A stretch of 64,000 bases of DNA from the NCBI GenBank assembly GCA_025359065.1, contig JANYHM010000098.1, positions 21,421 to 85,420 of the forward strand, read 5' to 3'. Shown here in pieces: positions 9,241-17,500 of the stretch (within the stretch, counting starts at the first letter, position 1; each line of letters starts with the position of its first letter). The stretch comes from Synechococcales cyanobacterium GL140_1_metabinner_5_sub. GTDB lineage: Bacteria > Cyanobacteriota > Cyanobacteriia > Cyanobacteriales > Chamaesiphonaceae. The notes beneath the pieces were generated by a model. That model was not told the origin of the DNA. It did no database searches and worked only from the letters and a program-made list of their open reading frames with translations. Position numbers and translations under genes: made by a program.

Positions 9241-9888
9241 ATGTTACAAATCTTAGACCGTCCCAGCTCAAATGCCATGCCCCGAGCAACTATTTCTTTA
9301 GAAGAAATATACAAGCAAAAGACTGTGCTGATTTACCATAAAGGTAAAAGTATTCCCATGCTCGATCGGGATATTTTCTTTGTGCAGCAAGGCATTGTGC
9401 AGTTATCTAGCTTCGATTCCGAGGGTAATGATATCTTGCTAGGCATCATTTCTCCTTTCATGCCTTTTGGACTACCGCTTACTTCAGTGGAGCCATATCA
9501 TGGAGTTGCTCTATCTAATGTCAGTTTGATTCGGTTTAGCGTTGCTGAAGTCGAGCAGTACTTCGACCTGAGCCGCCTAGTAATGCGTGGGTTAGATATG
9601 CGTCTTCAGCAATCTGAAGCGATTCACTCTATTTTGTGCAGTCGGCATATCAGCGAAAAGCTATATCGTTTCTTAGAGTTGCTCTGTAAAGAAATTGGTG
9701 AGCCAGTCGCTGATGGCACCAGATTAAAAGTCCGGTTCACTCACCAGCATTTGGCTAGTACTATTGGAACTACAAGAGTTACAATTACTCGGATGCTACA
9801 AAAATTTCAGCAAAATGGCACGATTATGCTTGACGAAAAGCGACACATTATAATGAATTCGTCTAGAAAGTTTAGCCTTAACCATTAA
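9241..9888 (+). CDS. Crp/Fnr-family transcriptional regulator (NtcA-like architecture)
   Basis: 215 residues with an N-terminal cyclic-nucleotide-binding-like beta-roll (about 25-120), a dimerisation helix (about 130-160) and a C-terminal winged helix with the Crp signature FTHQHLASTIGTTRVTITRML. The recognition helix resembles that of NtcA (IGSTRVTITRLL), but the effector domain is divergent, so this is a paralogue and not NtcA itself; pipX lies elsewhere in the window. It sits directly upstream of pstS, and its last codons are overlapped by the pstS Pho box (from 9877). The leader also carries a possible Pho box. A role in nutrient control is a reasonable inference but unproven. Confidence 0.85.
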   Translation: MLQILDRPSSNAMPRATISLEEIYKQKTVLIYHKGKSIPMLDRDIFFVQQGIVQLSSFDSEGNDILLGIISPFMPFGLPLTSVEPYHGVALSNVSLIRFSVAEVEQYFDLSRLVMRGLDMRLQQSEAIHSILCSRHISEKLYRFLELLCKEIGEPVADGTRLKVRFTHQHLASTIGTTRVTITRMLQKFQQNGTIMLDEKRHIIMNSSRKFSLNH

Positions 9889-9920
9889 TTAACTTTTAAC
9901 TAACTTAAGCTTAATTATTA
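9877..9920 (+). promoter_or_regulatory. Pho box of pstS (four 11-nt tandem units)
   Basis: Four units follow one another at exactly 11-nt spacing: CTTAACCA (9877), ATTAACTT (9888), ACTAACTT (9899) and CTTAATTA (9910), each followed by 3 nt. Against the cyanobacterial consensus Py-TTAA-Py-Py-(A/T) they match 8, 7, 6 and 8 of 8. This is the expected binding site of the phosphate-response regulator PhoB/SphR. It begins inside the last codons of the upstream regulator gene. Confidence 0.88.
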
Positions 9921-9931
9921 CTTTAGAGCAA

Positions 9932-9986
9932 TTTAATCTTGGTGGATGAATATAAGGCGTGAGCGTGAATTCACACCAAGATTAAA
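9932..9986 (+). promoter_or_regulatory. 13-bp perfect inverted repeat before pstS
   Basis: Positions 9932-9944 (left arm containing AATCTTGGTG) are perfectly complementary to 9974-9986, with a 29-nt interval. The right arm ends 13 nt before the preferred pstS start. It could fold as a leader hairpin in the pstS mRNA or bind a dimeric regulator. It is distinct from the Pho box just upstream. Confidence 0.6.
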
Positions 9987-9999
9987 AACTACCAAAGCA

Positions 10000-11016
10000 A
10001 TGTTCTCAGCTAAAAAAAGATTCCACATCATCTCTACACTATTGGCCGGCAGCACCATTGTTGCATCTGGGCTGTTGGTATCTCCAGTAGCTACTAACTC
10101 ACAGGGTTCGACAACCATTAAAATTGATGGCTCTAGTACTGTGTTTCCTATTGCAGAAGTTGCTGCGGAAGAGTTCCAAAAAAGCAAGGCTGGAGCAATA
10201 AAAGTAACTGTTGGTGTTTCGGGAACCGGCGGCGGATTCAAGAAATTCTGTAGTGGTCAAACTGATATATCTAATGCCTCTCGCCCAATTTCGAGTAAGG
10301 AAATTGATGCTTGTCGCGCGAAAGGGATCAGATTTATTGAATTGCCGATTGCCTATGATGCTTTGACTGTGGTGGTAAACCCAGAAAACACCTGGGCAAA
10401 TACTATGTCGGTTGAGCAGTTGAAAAAGATTTGGGAACCCGGCGCTCAGGGTAAAATTACCAATTGGAACCAGATTAACTCTCGCTTCCCCAACCAGCCC
10501 CTAAAGTTGTTTGGCCCTGGTCAAGCTTCGGGTACTTTTGACTACTTTACAGAAGCAATCAATGGCAAGGCCAAAGCCACTCGTACTGACTTTACAGCCA
10601 GTGAAGATGACAACGTGTTGGTGAACGGAGTAAGCAAAGATAAAGGTGGCCTAGGCTACTTTGGCATGGCTTACTACGAAGCCAATAAGTCTAAGCTAAA
10701 GGCAATTAAGGTTGGTGGAGTAGCGCCTTCAGTGGAGACGGTTAAGAATGGAAAATACACTCCTCTTTCTCGTCCTCTGTTTATCTACGTTAATGCAACT
10801 GTTGCAGCCAAGCCTCAAATCAAAGAATTTGTAAGCTTCTTCTTGAAGAATGCTGGTCAGTTTGCCACTCAAACTAGATATGTTTCATTGCCAGATGCTG
10901 CTTACACCACAGCGACTAAGCATTTTGATAACAAACGTACTGGTTCAGTCTTTAATGGTAAAGAAGCAATTGGCTTCACCATTGAAGAGTTAATGGCTCG
11001 TGATGCTCAAGATTAA
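10000..11016 (+). CDS. pstS: Phosphate ABC transporter substrate-binding protein PstS
   Basis: Periplasmic phosphate-binding protein feeding the PstCAB transporter. Typical PstS elements are visible: DGSSTVFPI near the mature N-terminus, [13 protein letters not shown], the phosphate-contacting [10 protein letters not shown] and a central [20 protein letters not shown] choose ATG 10000 because it gives a clean signal peptide ([20 protein letters not shown], with cleavage before NSQG). An upstream in-frame ATG at 9946 would add 18 charged residues inside a regulatory inverted repeat. About 338 residues is normal for the family. A four-unit Pho box precedes it and a terminator follows. No pstC, pstA or pstB is next to it, so the permease is encoded elsewhere or another PstS copy exists. 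Confidence 0.94.
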   Translation: MFSAKKRFHIISTLLAGSTIVASGLLVSPVATNSQGSTTIKIDGSSTVFPIAEVAAEEFQKSKAGAIKVTVGVSGTGGGFKKFCSGQTDISNASRPISSKEIDACRAKGIRFIELPIAYDALTVVVNPENTWANTMSVEQLKKIWEPGAQGKITNWNQINSRFPNQPLKLFGPGQASGTFDYFTEAINGKAKATRTDFTASEDDNVLVNGVSKDKGGLGYFGMAYYEANKSKLKAIKVGGVAPSVETVKNGKYTPLSRPLFIYVNATVAAKPQIKEFVSFFLKNAGQFATQTRYVSLPDAAYTTATKHFDNKRTGSVFNGKEAIGFTIEELMARDAQD

Positions 11017-11040
11017 TTAATTGCTTTTTTTACTGCTAAA

Positions 11041-11068
11041 TTGTCCAAGTACATCTTGGGCAATTTTT
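11041..11068 (+). terminator. Rho-independent terminator of pstS
   Basis: A 9-bp stem (11041-11049 with 11055-11063, one G-U pair) with a 5-nt loop is followed by a T run, 24 nt after the pstS stop. Confidence 0.85.
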
Positions 11069-11184
11069 AGTACATATTGTTTAATCATATTATTGAAGCT
11101 GGCCAAGATTGCTAGCTAATATCTAGGGCAGTAAACTCTGAGTTAAGCCATTTATTAAATCTTCAAGTAGGAGGTAATATAATA

Positions 11185-11244
11185 AATGAGAATGCTTGAG
11201 CTTTTTCAAGTAGCTTGTAAAGTTATGAACATCAATATTCTGTG
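11185..11244 (+). other. Possible 19-codon leader ORF with a strong Shine-Dalgarno
   Basis: AGGAGG at 11169-11174 stands 10 nt before ATG 11185, and the short frame ends in TGA at 11242-11244. That stop lies inside TGAGGA, which also provides the ribosome-binding site (GAGG) for the lipoprotein gene starting at 11259. This layout fits translational coupling, but no conserved peptide is recognised. Confidence 0.3.
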
Positions 11245-11258
11245 AGGAATGAATTTTT

Positions 11259-11900
11259 ATGGAACGTCGGAAAAATGTGATCTGGGCAAATGTCTTAGTG
11301 GGTGGGCTGCTGTTAGCAACATTAAGTGCTTGTAACAACGATGAACCTGCAGCAACGGGTACTCCGGCTCCTGTTGCTGCGGCACCAGATGCCGCACCGA
11401 TCGCTGGTGCCACACCAGCACCTTCTACTAGTGCTGGATCATCTCCAGCAGACACCAAAGAAAAAGACAAACCTAAAGATAGTGGCTCTACAGCTTCTGC
11501 ACCAAAGCCATTAGCAGCTACTAAGCCTTTAGTAGCAGGAGAAATTAAGCCAGATAAACCTTTGCCTGAAAAAGATATAGAGGCTAAAGCACCAGAGAAA
11601 CCCAAACCAGTACAAGGTGGCTTGTCAGAAAGCAATGTAAAGGCAATGAAGACCATGCTTGATGATGCCAAGAAAGATGCTGATGCTGGAAAACTTGATG
11701 AAGCTATTGGTAAATATAATGAATTTCCAGATGGTCCATGGAAAGAAGCGGCAGGTGAACTAAAAACTAAAGCGGCAGACAAACATACTGCGATCGAAGC
11801 AGCCATCAAAGCTGCTGATGAAGCAGCTAAATCCAAAGACAAAGCAAAATTCACTAAAGCCCTAACTGATTTGTTAGCAGCGGTTGAAAAAGCTAAGTAG
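11259..11900 (+). CDS. Ala/Pro/Lys-rich lipoprotein of unknown function
   Basis: I do not recognise a family. The first ~25 residues are a lipoprotein signal (VLVGGLLLATLSAC), with LSAC a good lipobox and Cys25 the likely lipidated residue. Residues about 27-120 are low-complexity Ala/Pro/Thr/Lys sequence, probably a flexible spacer. Residues about 125-213 are predicted helical and rich in Ala/Lys/Asp (AMKTMLDDAKKDADAGKLDE onwards), resembling small four-helix or TPR-like periplasmic modules. It sits between pstS and a convergent membrane protein and ends at a strong bidirectional terminator. No Pho box is visible upstream; a possible leader ORF lies at 11185-11244. Confidence 0.8.
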   Translation: MERRKNVIWANVLVGGLLLATLSACNNDEPAATGTPAPVAAAPDAAPIAGATPAPSTSAGSSPADTKEKDKPKDSGSTASAPKPLAATKPLVAGEIKPDKPLPEKDIEAKAPEKPKPVQGGLSESNVKAMKTMLDDAKKDADAGKLDEAIGKYNEFPDGPWKEAAGELKTKAADKHTAIEAAIKAADEAAKSKDKAKFTKALTDLLAAVEKAK

Positions 11901-11908
11901 TAATTAAC

Positions 11909-11947
11909 AAAAAAAGAGGGGGAAGTTAATTTCCCCCTCTTTTTTTA
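11909..11947. terminator. Bidirectional rho-independent terminator
   Basis: A long stem of an A-run plus GAGGGGGAA pairs with TTTCCCCCTC plus a T-run around GTTAA. A and T tracts on both sides allow it to end transcripts from the lipoprotein gene (plus) and the convergent membrane protein gene (minus, stop at 11960). Confidence 0.92.
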
Positions 11948-11959
11948 TCTTACTGAAAA

Positions 11960-13615
11960 CTATGTGACAAGAATATTTCGCTGTGATTTCTTGTGATCAC
12001 TCTCAGGAGCATTTTGCTCAACATAGTCTCCAGTAGCCGGGTCTAGTTTTAAGAAAGAGGTATGCCCTTCTTCATCGTCATCATTATTGAAGAACTCAAT
12101 TTCTTCTTCTTCTGGAGCTTCTGGTTCCAGCATTTCTTGAACCACAACTTTTGGTGCAGTTTCCTCTAACTTATACCAACCATACCAATTCATCACCACC
12201 AACCACATTACCGATAACAGCGCCGCCAAACTTAAGATCGATCCTTGATAAGTGGTAAGCATGGCCAACACTGGTAAAATCATGCCCGCGATCGTGCAAA
12301 TCACTGCGGCCAAAGAAGTCCGGAAATTTTTACCCAGACCCCAAGCACTAGCTATCAGCAAAATAGCAATTACTGGCCACACGATTTCTGGAGTGGCATA
12401 GACTGCGGTGATTTCGGTTTTAAATAACCGCATCACGTATGCCAGGGTCAAAATGCTAGTAACTGCAACTCCAGCACTAATTAAAATATCTTTGATGCGC
12501 ATAGGCACCGAAAGATACAGCATTACTAACCACCACAACCAAATGGCCGGGGCAAACAATATAACCTTGGGGATGACTCCCACTTGAGGCAGTAAAGAAT
12601 TAGGTGCAGAAGCACCGATCGGGTAAGGGATAGCCGCATTATCTGGCAAAACCCAGGTGAAAGTTTTACCTGGCTTACGTTTTTCGATACTGCTGGGCAT
12701 TAGACCGCTGGCAGAATTGATGTTGCTGAAATTAGTCTCGATCGCCAATTGAAACTTGGAAAGCAGCTCGCCTTTGGTAGCATACAACCAGCGCGGTGCG
12801 CCCTGGGCCTGATAAGAAGTTTTTAACTGAGTCGTCCCATTCGGCGCAATTTGAATTCGATATTCATATTCTCCAGCACTGTTAGACGAAATTCTGCGAC
12901 CATCTTGCTCTACCGAATACCCTTGAACAATGTATGCTCCTTTAGGTGGAGCCATATTCAGCAGAAAATCTACCGAGCCTGGGGTAATGTTTCGTACTTC
13001 GTATTCACCCAGAAAACTTGTGGTGTATACCCACTTCTCGGCACTGCGCACTTTGCTCTTGTTGATATTCACCTTGATATTGGAGCTATTTACAGGCAGC
13101 AGCCGAGTAACATCTTTTTCATCGCGGATTTTGGTGACTTTGCCATTGACATTTTCGCTGTAATTATAAGGTTCCTTGACGGTGTAACGAATCTGAGGAG
13201 AGATTTGCTCAATTTGTTTTGCCGTAGCTGCGGCACGAGGAAATGCGCTTTGCTCCCAGATATGATAGCGGTTTGCCACCGTTGAACAAATTAATGCACC
13301 AATAATTAAAATGGCAAATACAACTGCTACATGCCGCAAAGAACGAATCAAATCGCTATAGCGAACTATCCAATCACCCATTGCAACCATAGAAGATTCT
13401 TGCTGGGGTTTGATCGAAAAGTTGATGAGTGCGAGAGCAATACCTAAGCCGATCAAGATCGCGCAAAATACGATGATCCCTAGCGGCGCTCCGTTGATAA
13501 TTAGGCTCAACCGATCGGGCTGAGTAACATCAGGGATTTCGGGGATGCCGTTAACAGCGTTTACAGCCAAAATGGGAAAGGGCATAAATCCACCCAAACA
13601 ATCTAAAATTGACAT
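11960..13615 (-). CDS. Multi-pass membrane protein of unknown function
   Basis: This 551-residue protein is not one I can assign. Hydrophobic segments are visible near residues 45-70 (GAPLGIIVFCAILIGLGIAL) and 95-115, followed by a soluble region of about 230 residues with beta-like sequence between two membrane parts (about 120-345). Five or six further hydrophobic helices cover about 350-500, and the tail is very acidic (EEEEIEFFNNDDDEE). The middle domain probably faces the periplasm. The gene is transcribed away from the phosphatase island, and its upstream side opens into the 930-nt spacer. Conserved cyanobacterial hypothetical is the safest label. Confidence 0.75.
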   Translation of the reverse strand: MSILDCLGGFMPFPILAVNAVNGIPEIPDVTQPDRLSLIINGAPLGIIVFCAILIGLGIALALINFSIKPQQESSMVAMGDWIVRYSDLIRSLRHVAVVFAILIIGALICSTVANRYHIWEQSAFPRAAATAKQIEQISPQIRYTVKEPYNYSENVNGKVTKIRDEKDVTRLLPVNSSNIKVNINKSKVRSAEKWVYTTSFLGEYEVRNITPGSVDFLLNMAPPKGAYIVQGYSVEQDGRRISSNSAGEYEYRIQIAPNGTTQLKTSYQAQGAPRWLYATKGELLSKFQLAIETNFSNINSASGLMPSSIEKRKPGKTFTWVLPDNAAIPYPIGASAPNSLLPQVGVIPKVILFAPAIWLWWLVMLYLSVPMRIKDILISAGVAVTSILTLAYVMRLFKTEITAVYATPEIVWPVIAILLIASAWGLGKNFRTSLAAVICTIAGMILPVLAMLTTYQGSILSLAALLSVMWLVVMNWYGWYKLEETAPKVVVQEMLEPEAPEEEEIEFFNNDDDEEGHTSFLKLDPATGDYVEQNAPESDHKKSQRNILVT

Positions 13616-13774
13616 GAATTATGTAATCGGATCGATTCAGTCGCGAAAGCTAACCGGATAATACTCTCACTATTAAGTTAAGAAAAGGTAAAAATTTGGT
13701 TAATTCTTTTGTTGACTTTCATGCAGGCTTATTAAACCTAGTTCAGTCGCATCAAAAGCCTCACTTTAAGGCTG

Positions 13775-14159
13775 GACAGTGCGAAGTTCTTTGTAGAGAA
13801 AAAAAGAACATTTCTATACCTAAATGGCTGAAATACTAATAAATATTAGCCTGTTTAATTATGGAGCTTTATAGTCGCTTAGAGCAAATCATGATGCTAT
13901 TGCTATCAGCTTACTACAAATACTAGCTTTGGAGCTTCCTCAGCAGGTTTTGCACTTTGCCTAAACATGGTTATCCGAGCGAATAAATCGTTCGTCTCTC
14001 TCTTCAAAGTCAACGTGATTTCATTTTAAGCAAAAGCAATTCCTGTCTACTTTTAAATAAATTACTGGCTATAAAATTTCAGAAATTCTAAAGCATTGAC
14101 CAACAAGTATTAAATCTTTGATACTGTTGTTACAAACATCACTGGAACTTCGCACTGTC
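13775..14159. repeat. 385-bp segment bounded by 15-bp perfect inverted repeats (MITE-like?)
   Basis: GACAGTGCGAAGTTC at 13775-13789 is repeated as its exact reverse complement at 14145-14159. The interior is AT-rich and has no ORF longer than about 20 codons. Size and structure suit a non-autonomous miniature transposon or the remnant of an IS. I see no clear target-site duplication; the only candidate direct repeat (AAG) sits asymmetrically. Confidence 0.5.
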
Positions 14160-14299
14160 AAGTTAGATGAATAATATTGTTTTGCACATTCGTATAAATT
14201 AATACAGTATACCTAAGTATTAAAATCATCCATCAAGCTTCAAAATGCCTTTCAGCAAAGATTTGCAAGCATTAAGATGAAAAATAGTGATTGCTTCCA

Positions 14300-14340
14300 G
14301 TTAACCAATAGATAGCTATTTCTTAACTTTTGACTGATAA
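14300..14340 (+). promoter_or_regulatory. Pho box upstream of the double phosphatase gene
   Basis: Units at 11-nt spacing: GTTAACCA (14300), GATAGCTA (14311), CTTAACTT (14322), ACTGATAA (14333). The first and third match the Pho consensus at 7/8 and 8/8; the other two are weak. It lies about 210 nt before the start codon of a gene encoding two phosphate-releasing domains. Confidence 0.65.
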
Positions 14341-14548
14341 CATAACATCAAGCTACTCAGTATGCCCATATTGAGTAGCCTTTGCCATGCTGCAAAATGG
14401 CCGCTAACATTCGCCTATTTCCCCCTCTGCCAAAATGATTAAAACATATTCATTTTTTCTGCAAAGTCTAAAATGTTTACTGTCATCTGAGCGCAGAGGA
14501 AGTGTAAAGCAAACGTATTTTTAATATTATTAGGCAAAGCAAAATACC

Positions 14549-17500
14549 ATGAGTCCTAAAGTAATCGTAATTTCCCTAGATGGTGCTACTGATAGCATTG
14601 TTGATAAGTATTTGGCAAATGGGGTTTTAGATTCTAAAACCGGTTTGGGGCTTCTAAAAAGTAAGGGGGTAGCAGCTACAGACAATGAAACGGTTACTCC
14701 TTCATTGACTGCGCCTTCGCACATTGCGATCGCTACTGGTTCCACCGCAGTTAACAATGACATCAATGCTAATAGCTTTCACTTAATTTCTAACCCCTTT
14801 TTGACCAATACCAGCGGGTTTGCTGCTCCGATCGGTGGCTACACATACCAATCGGGCATCGACCCCTCTGAAAGCACCAGTCCCACCGCCAACCCACTGT
14901 GGTTAACTCTGCAAGCCGCTGGCAAAAAGGTAGTTGCAGCAACTTTTCCGGGTGCTGATGGTGCCACCATTAAGTCTTCTACTGGCATTGTTTTAGATAA
15001 AAAAGAAGACCGCACGGTCAGTTACACAGTGCCATTTGGTGAATTTGGTGGTCAGGGTGCCAAAGGATTCAATCTGACTGCTGTGGATTTTGGGGCAGCG
15101 GCGCAGATGACTCTAGATCAGTTGAAGGCAATCAATAAAACCTCTTTTAGCCCGGTATTGCAGACTAAAGCGGCGATCGACTCTTTCACGATCGGTGGAG
15201 TAAAATTTGATTTTCAAATAGCCACTTTAGATACTACTAATGACGGTAAGGTTAACTACGATAGTGTGGTGGTCTTTGACGCAGCGCAAGGTATTAAAGC
15301 TTCTCCAGCCACTTTGCCCAGCACTGGCTCCGCATTCTTGAAGGCTGGTGATATCGCATCCCAGCCTTTTTATTTGGAAGGTACACCCAATAAAGTAGGC
15401 ACCGGTTTCTTCCTCAGTAATTTAGCCGCTGATCTTTCTACTGTAAGGATTGCTCGCTACTCTGCCAACGATATTCCTCGTCCAGCCGATAACCCTGGGG
15501 TCGTCGCTAACGTTGATGATATTAACAACAATGTGGGTTTTTGGAAGCCCCAAGCTGATTTCAGGATTCCTGAGAAGCTGTCTCCGGGTTTTGATAAATT
15601 CACTGATCTAGAACTGGAAGTAATCTACCAAGATCAGGTGAAATCGTTTGTTGAGTATCAAACTAATGTAGCAATTCGAGCTATTAAGCAAAATAACAGC
15701 TCTGATTTGGTCTTGACTTATATTGAGCAACCCGATGGTTCTGAACACCAATTTTTACTCACGGATCCGCGTCAGGCTAGTGACTTTACTAATCCTAACA
15801 GCATTGGTGCCGGTCAGGATGCTGCCAAGGTTGCTCGCTATCAAAAGTATGTAGAAGTGGCTTACCAAGAGGCCAACAAAGCTGTCCAAAAAATCATTGA
15901 TACGGTAGGGGTAGATGCAAATGGTAAGCCTAACAGCGACATTATTGTCGTGTCGGATCACGGTTTTGCGCCTTTTCACACCGCAGTCAACCTCAATAAC
16001 TTTTTGAAGAATGCTGGTTTCGATAGCAATAAAGTCAGAGCTATTACTAGTGGACCTGCTGTAAATATCTACTTTAACCTGAAGGGTCGAGAACCTAATG
16101 GAACTGTGGAAGTGGCAGAATATTTAACACTCCAAAAACAGGTGGTCGATGCCTTAAAAGGTTTTGTTGATACCAATTCTAACTACGTGATAGGAGCCGC
16201 TAATGCTGCTGTTTTTGACAAGGTTTATAACCGTGCAGTGCCAGCTACAGCTACTACCGCCAACGATATTATTAATGCCCGAGGCGCGTTTATTGGCGAA
16301 GATACTGGCGATGTGTTTGCGCTGTTGAAAATTGGTTATAACTTTGATGGGACTCAGGCTACGCCAGTAATTCGCAAAGGTGATACCACCAGTACTAGTC
16401 CGGTTTTCTCTGTACCTAATTTCTATGGTGCTCATGGTTATGACCCGACGCTGCCAGAAATGAAGGCGATTTTCTATGCAGCAGGGCCAGATATTGCGCA
16501 GCAAGCTTTGGGTAGCGTAAAAAATATTGATGTGGCACCGACGATCGAGAAGATCTTGGGTGTGCTACCAGCTTCTACTGTAAATGGTACGCCCTTATCT
16601 TTAAGTCCATTTCCCAATGGCGTAGCAAGTGGTGATACGACCCAGACTTCTACAGTGCTGTGGACGCGCAGTAATACTTTGGGTAAGGTCACGTTTGAAT
16701 ATTCCACTAAATCGGACTTTAGTTCGATAGCTGGCACTAAAACCGCCACAATTACTGATGCTCTGCAACCAGTGAAGGTAGAAATTAATGACCTTACTGC
16801 TAACACTGATTATTTCTATCGGGCGATCGATCCTAACGGTGACAAGTCCACTGGTAAATTTAGTACGGCGGCTGCCCTGGGAGTTAGAACTGGCTTGAAA
16901 TTCGGTGTCTCTGGTGACTGGCGAGGTGAATTGGCACCTTATCCAGCTATTAGTAATGCTGACGATGCTAAACTAAAGTTCTTTGTAGAATTTGGTGACA
17001 CTATTTATGCTGATGTGGCATCACCAGCGCTGAAAAATCTAGATGGCACAGAGAAAGCTCAGGCTACTACTCTCGGTGATTACCGCACCAAACATTCCGA
17101 GGTTTATAGTACCAGGGGTGGCCAAAATACTTTTGCCGATTTACGATCTTCTACTTCAATTTTGGCAACTATTGATGACCACGAAGTCGTCAATGACTTT
17201 GCCGGTGGCCAAGATTTAGCGACTTCCTCTGCTGCTGAACAGGCTCTGTATGGAGCAAAGACTGGGTTAATTAACGACTCACCACTGTTTGAAAGTGGTT
17301 TGCAGGCATTCCAAGAATATAATCCGTTGCGTGACCTCACCTACAGTACTTCTGGAGATGTGCGGACTGACGGTGAACGGAAGGTTTATCGATCGAACTC
17401 TTTTGGTAGTGATGCTGCTACGTTTGTTTTAGACGCTCGCTCTTTTCGTGATACGGAGTTGCCCGAAGTCACTAATCCTAACGATGCCGCTCAGGTGGGT

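Larger units (their letters stand above)
13616..14548. other. Large gene-free spacer (933 nt)
   Basis: Between the divergent membrane protein and the double phosphatase I find no credible gene. It holds a 385-bp segment with 15-bp perfect terminal inverted repeats (13775-14159), a hairpin with a 7-bp arm around 13976-13994, and a Pho box at 14300-14340. It is visibly AT-richer than the flanking genes. Confidence 0.7.

Noticed and set aside
11123..11854. 243-codon minus-strand frame opposite the lipoprotein
   Set aside because: Mirror of the low-complexity Ala/Pro/Lys coding sequence; it also crosses the leader region of the real gene.
12851..13285. 144-codon plus-strand frame opposite the unknown membrane protein
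   Set aside because: Antisense frame without start signals; the minus-strand frame of 551 codons with membrane helices is far more credible.
13861..13926. 21-codon frame in the large spacer
   Set aside because: No ribosome-binding site and no recognisable sequence; it lies inside the inverted-repeat-bounded segment.
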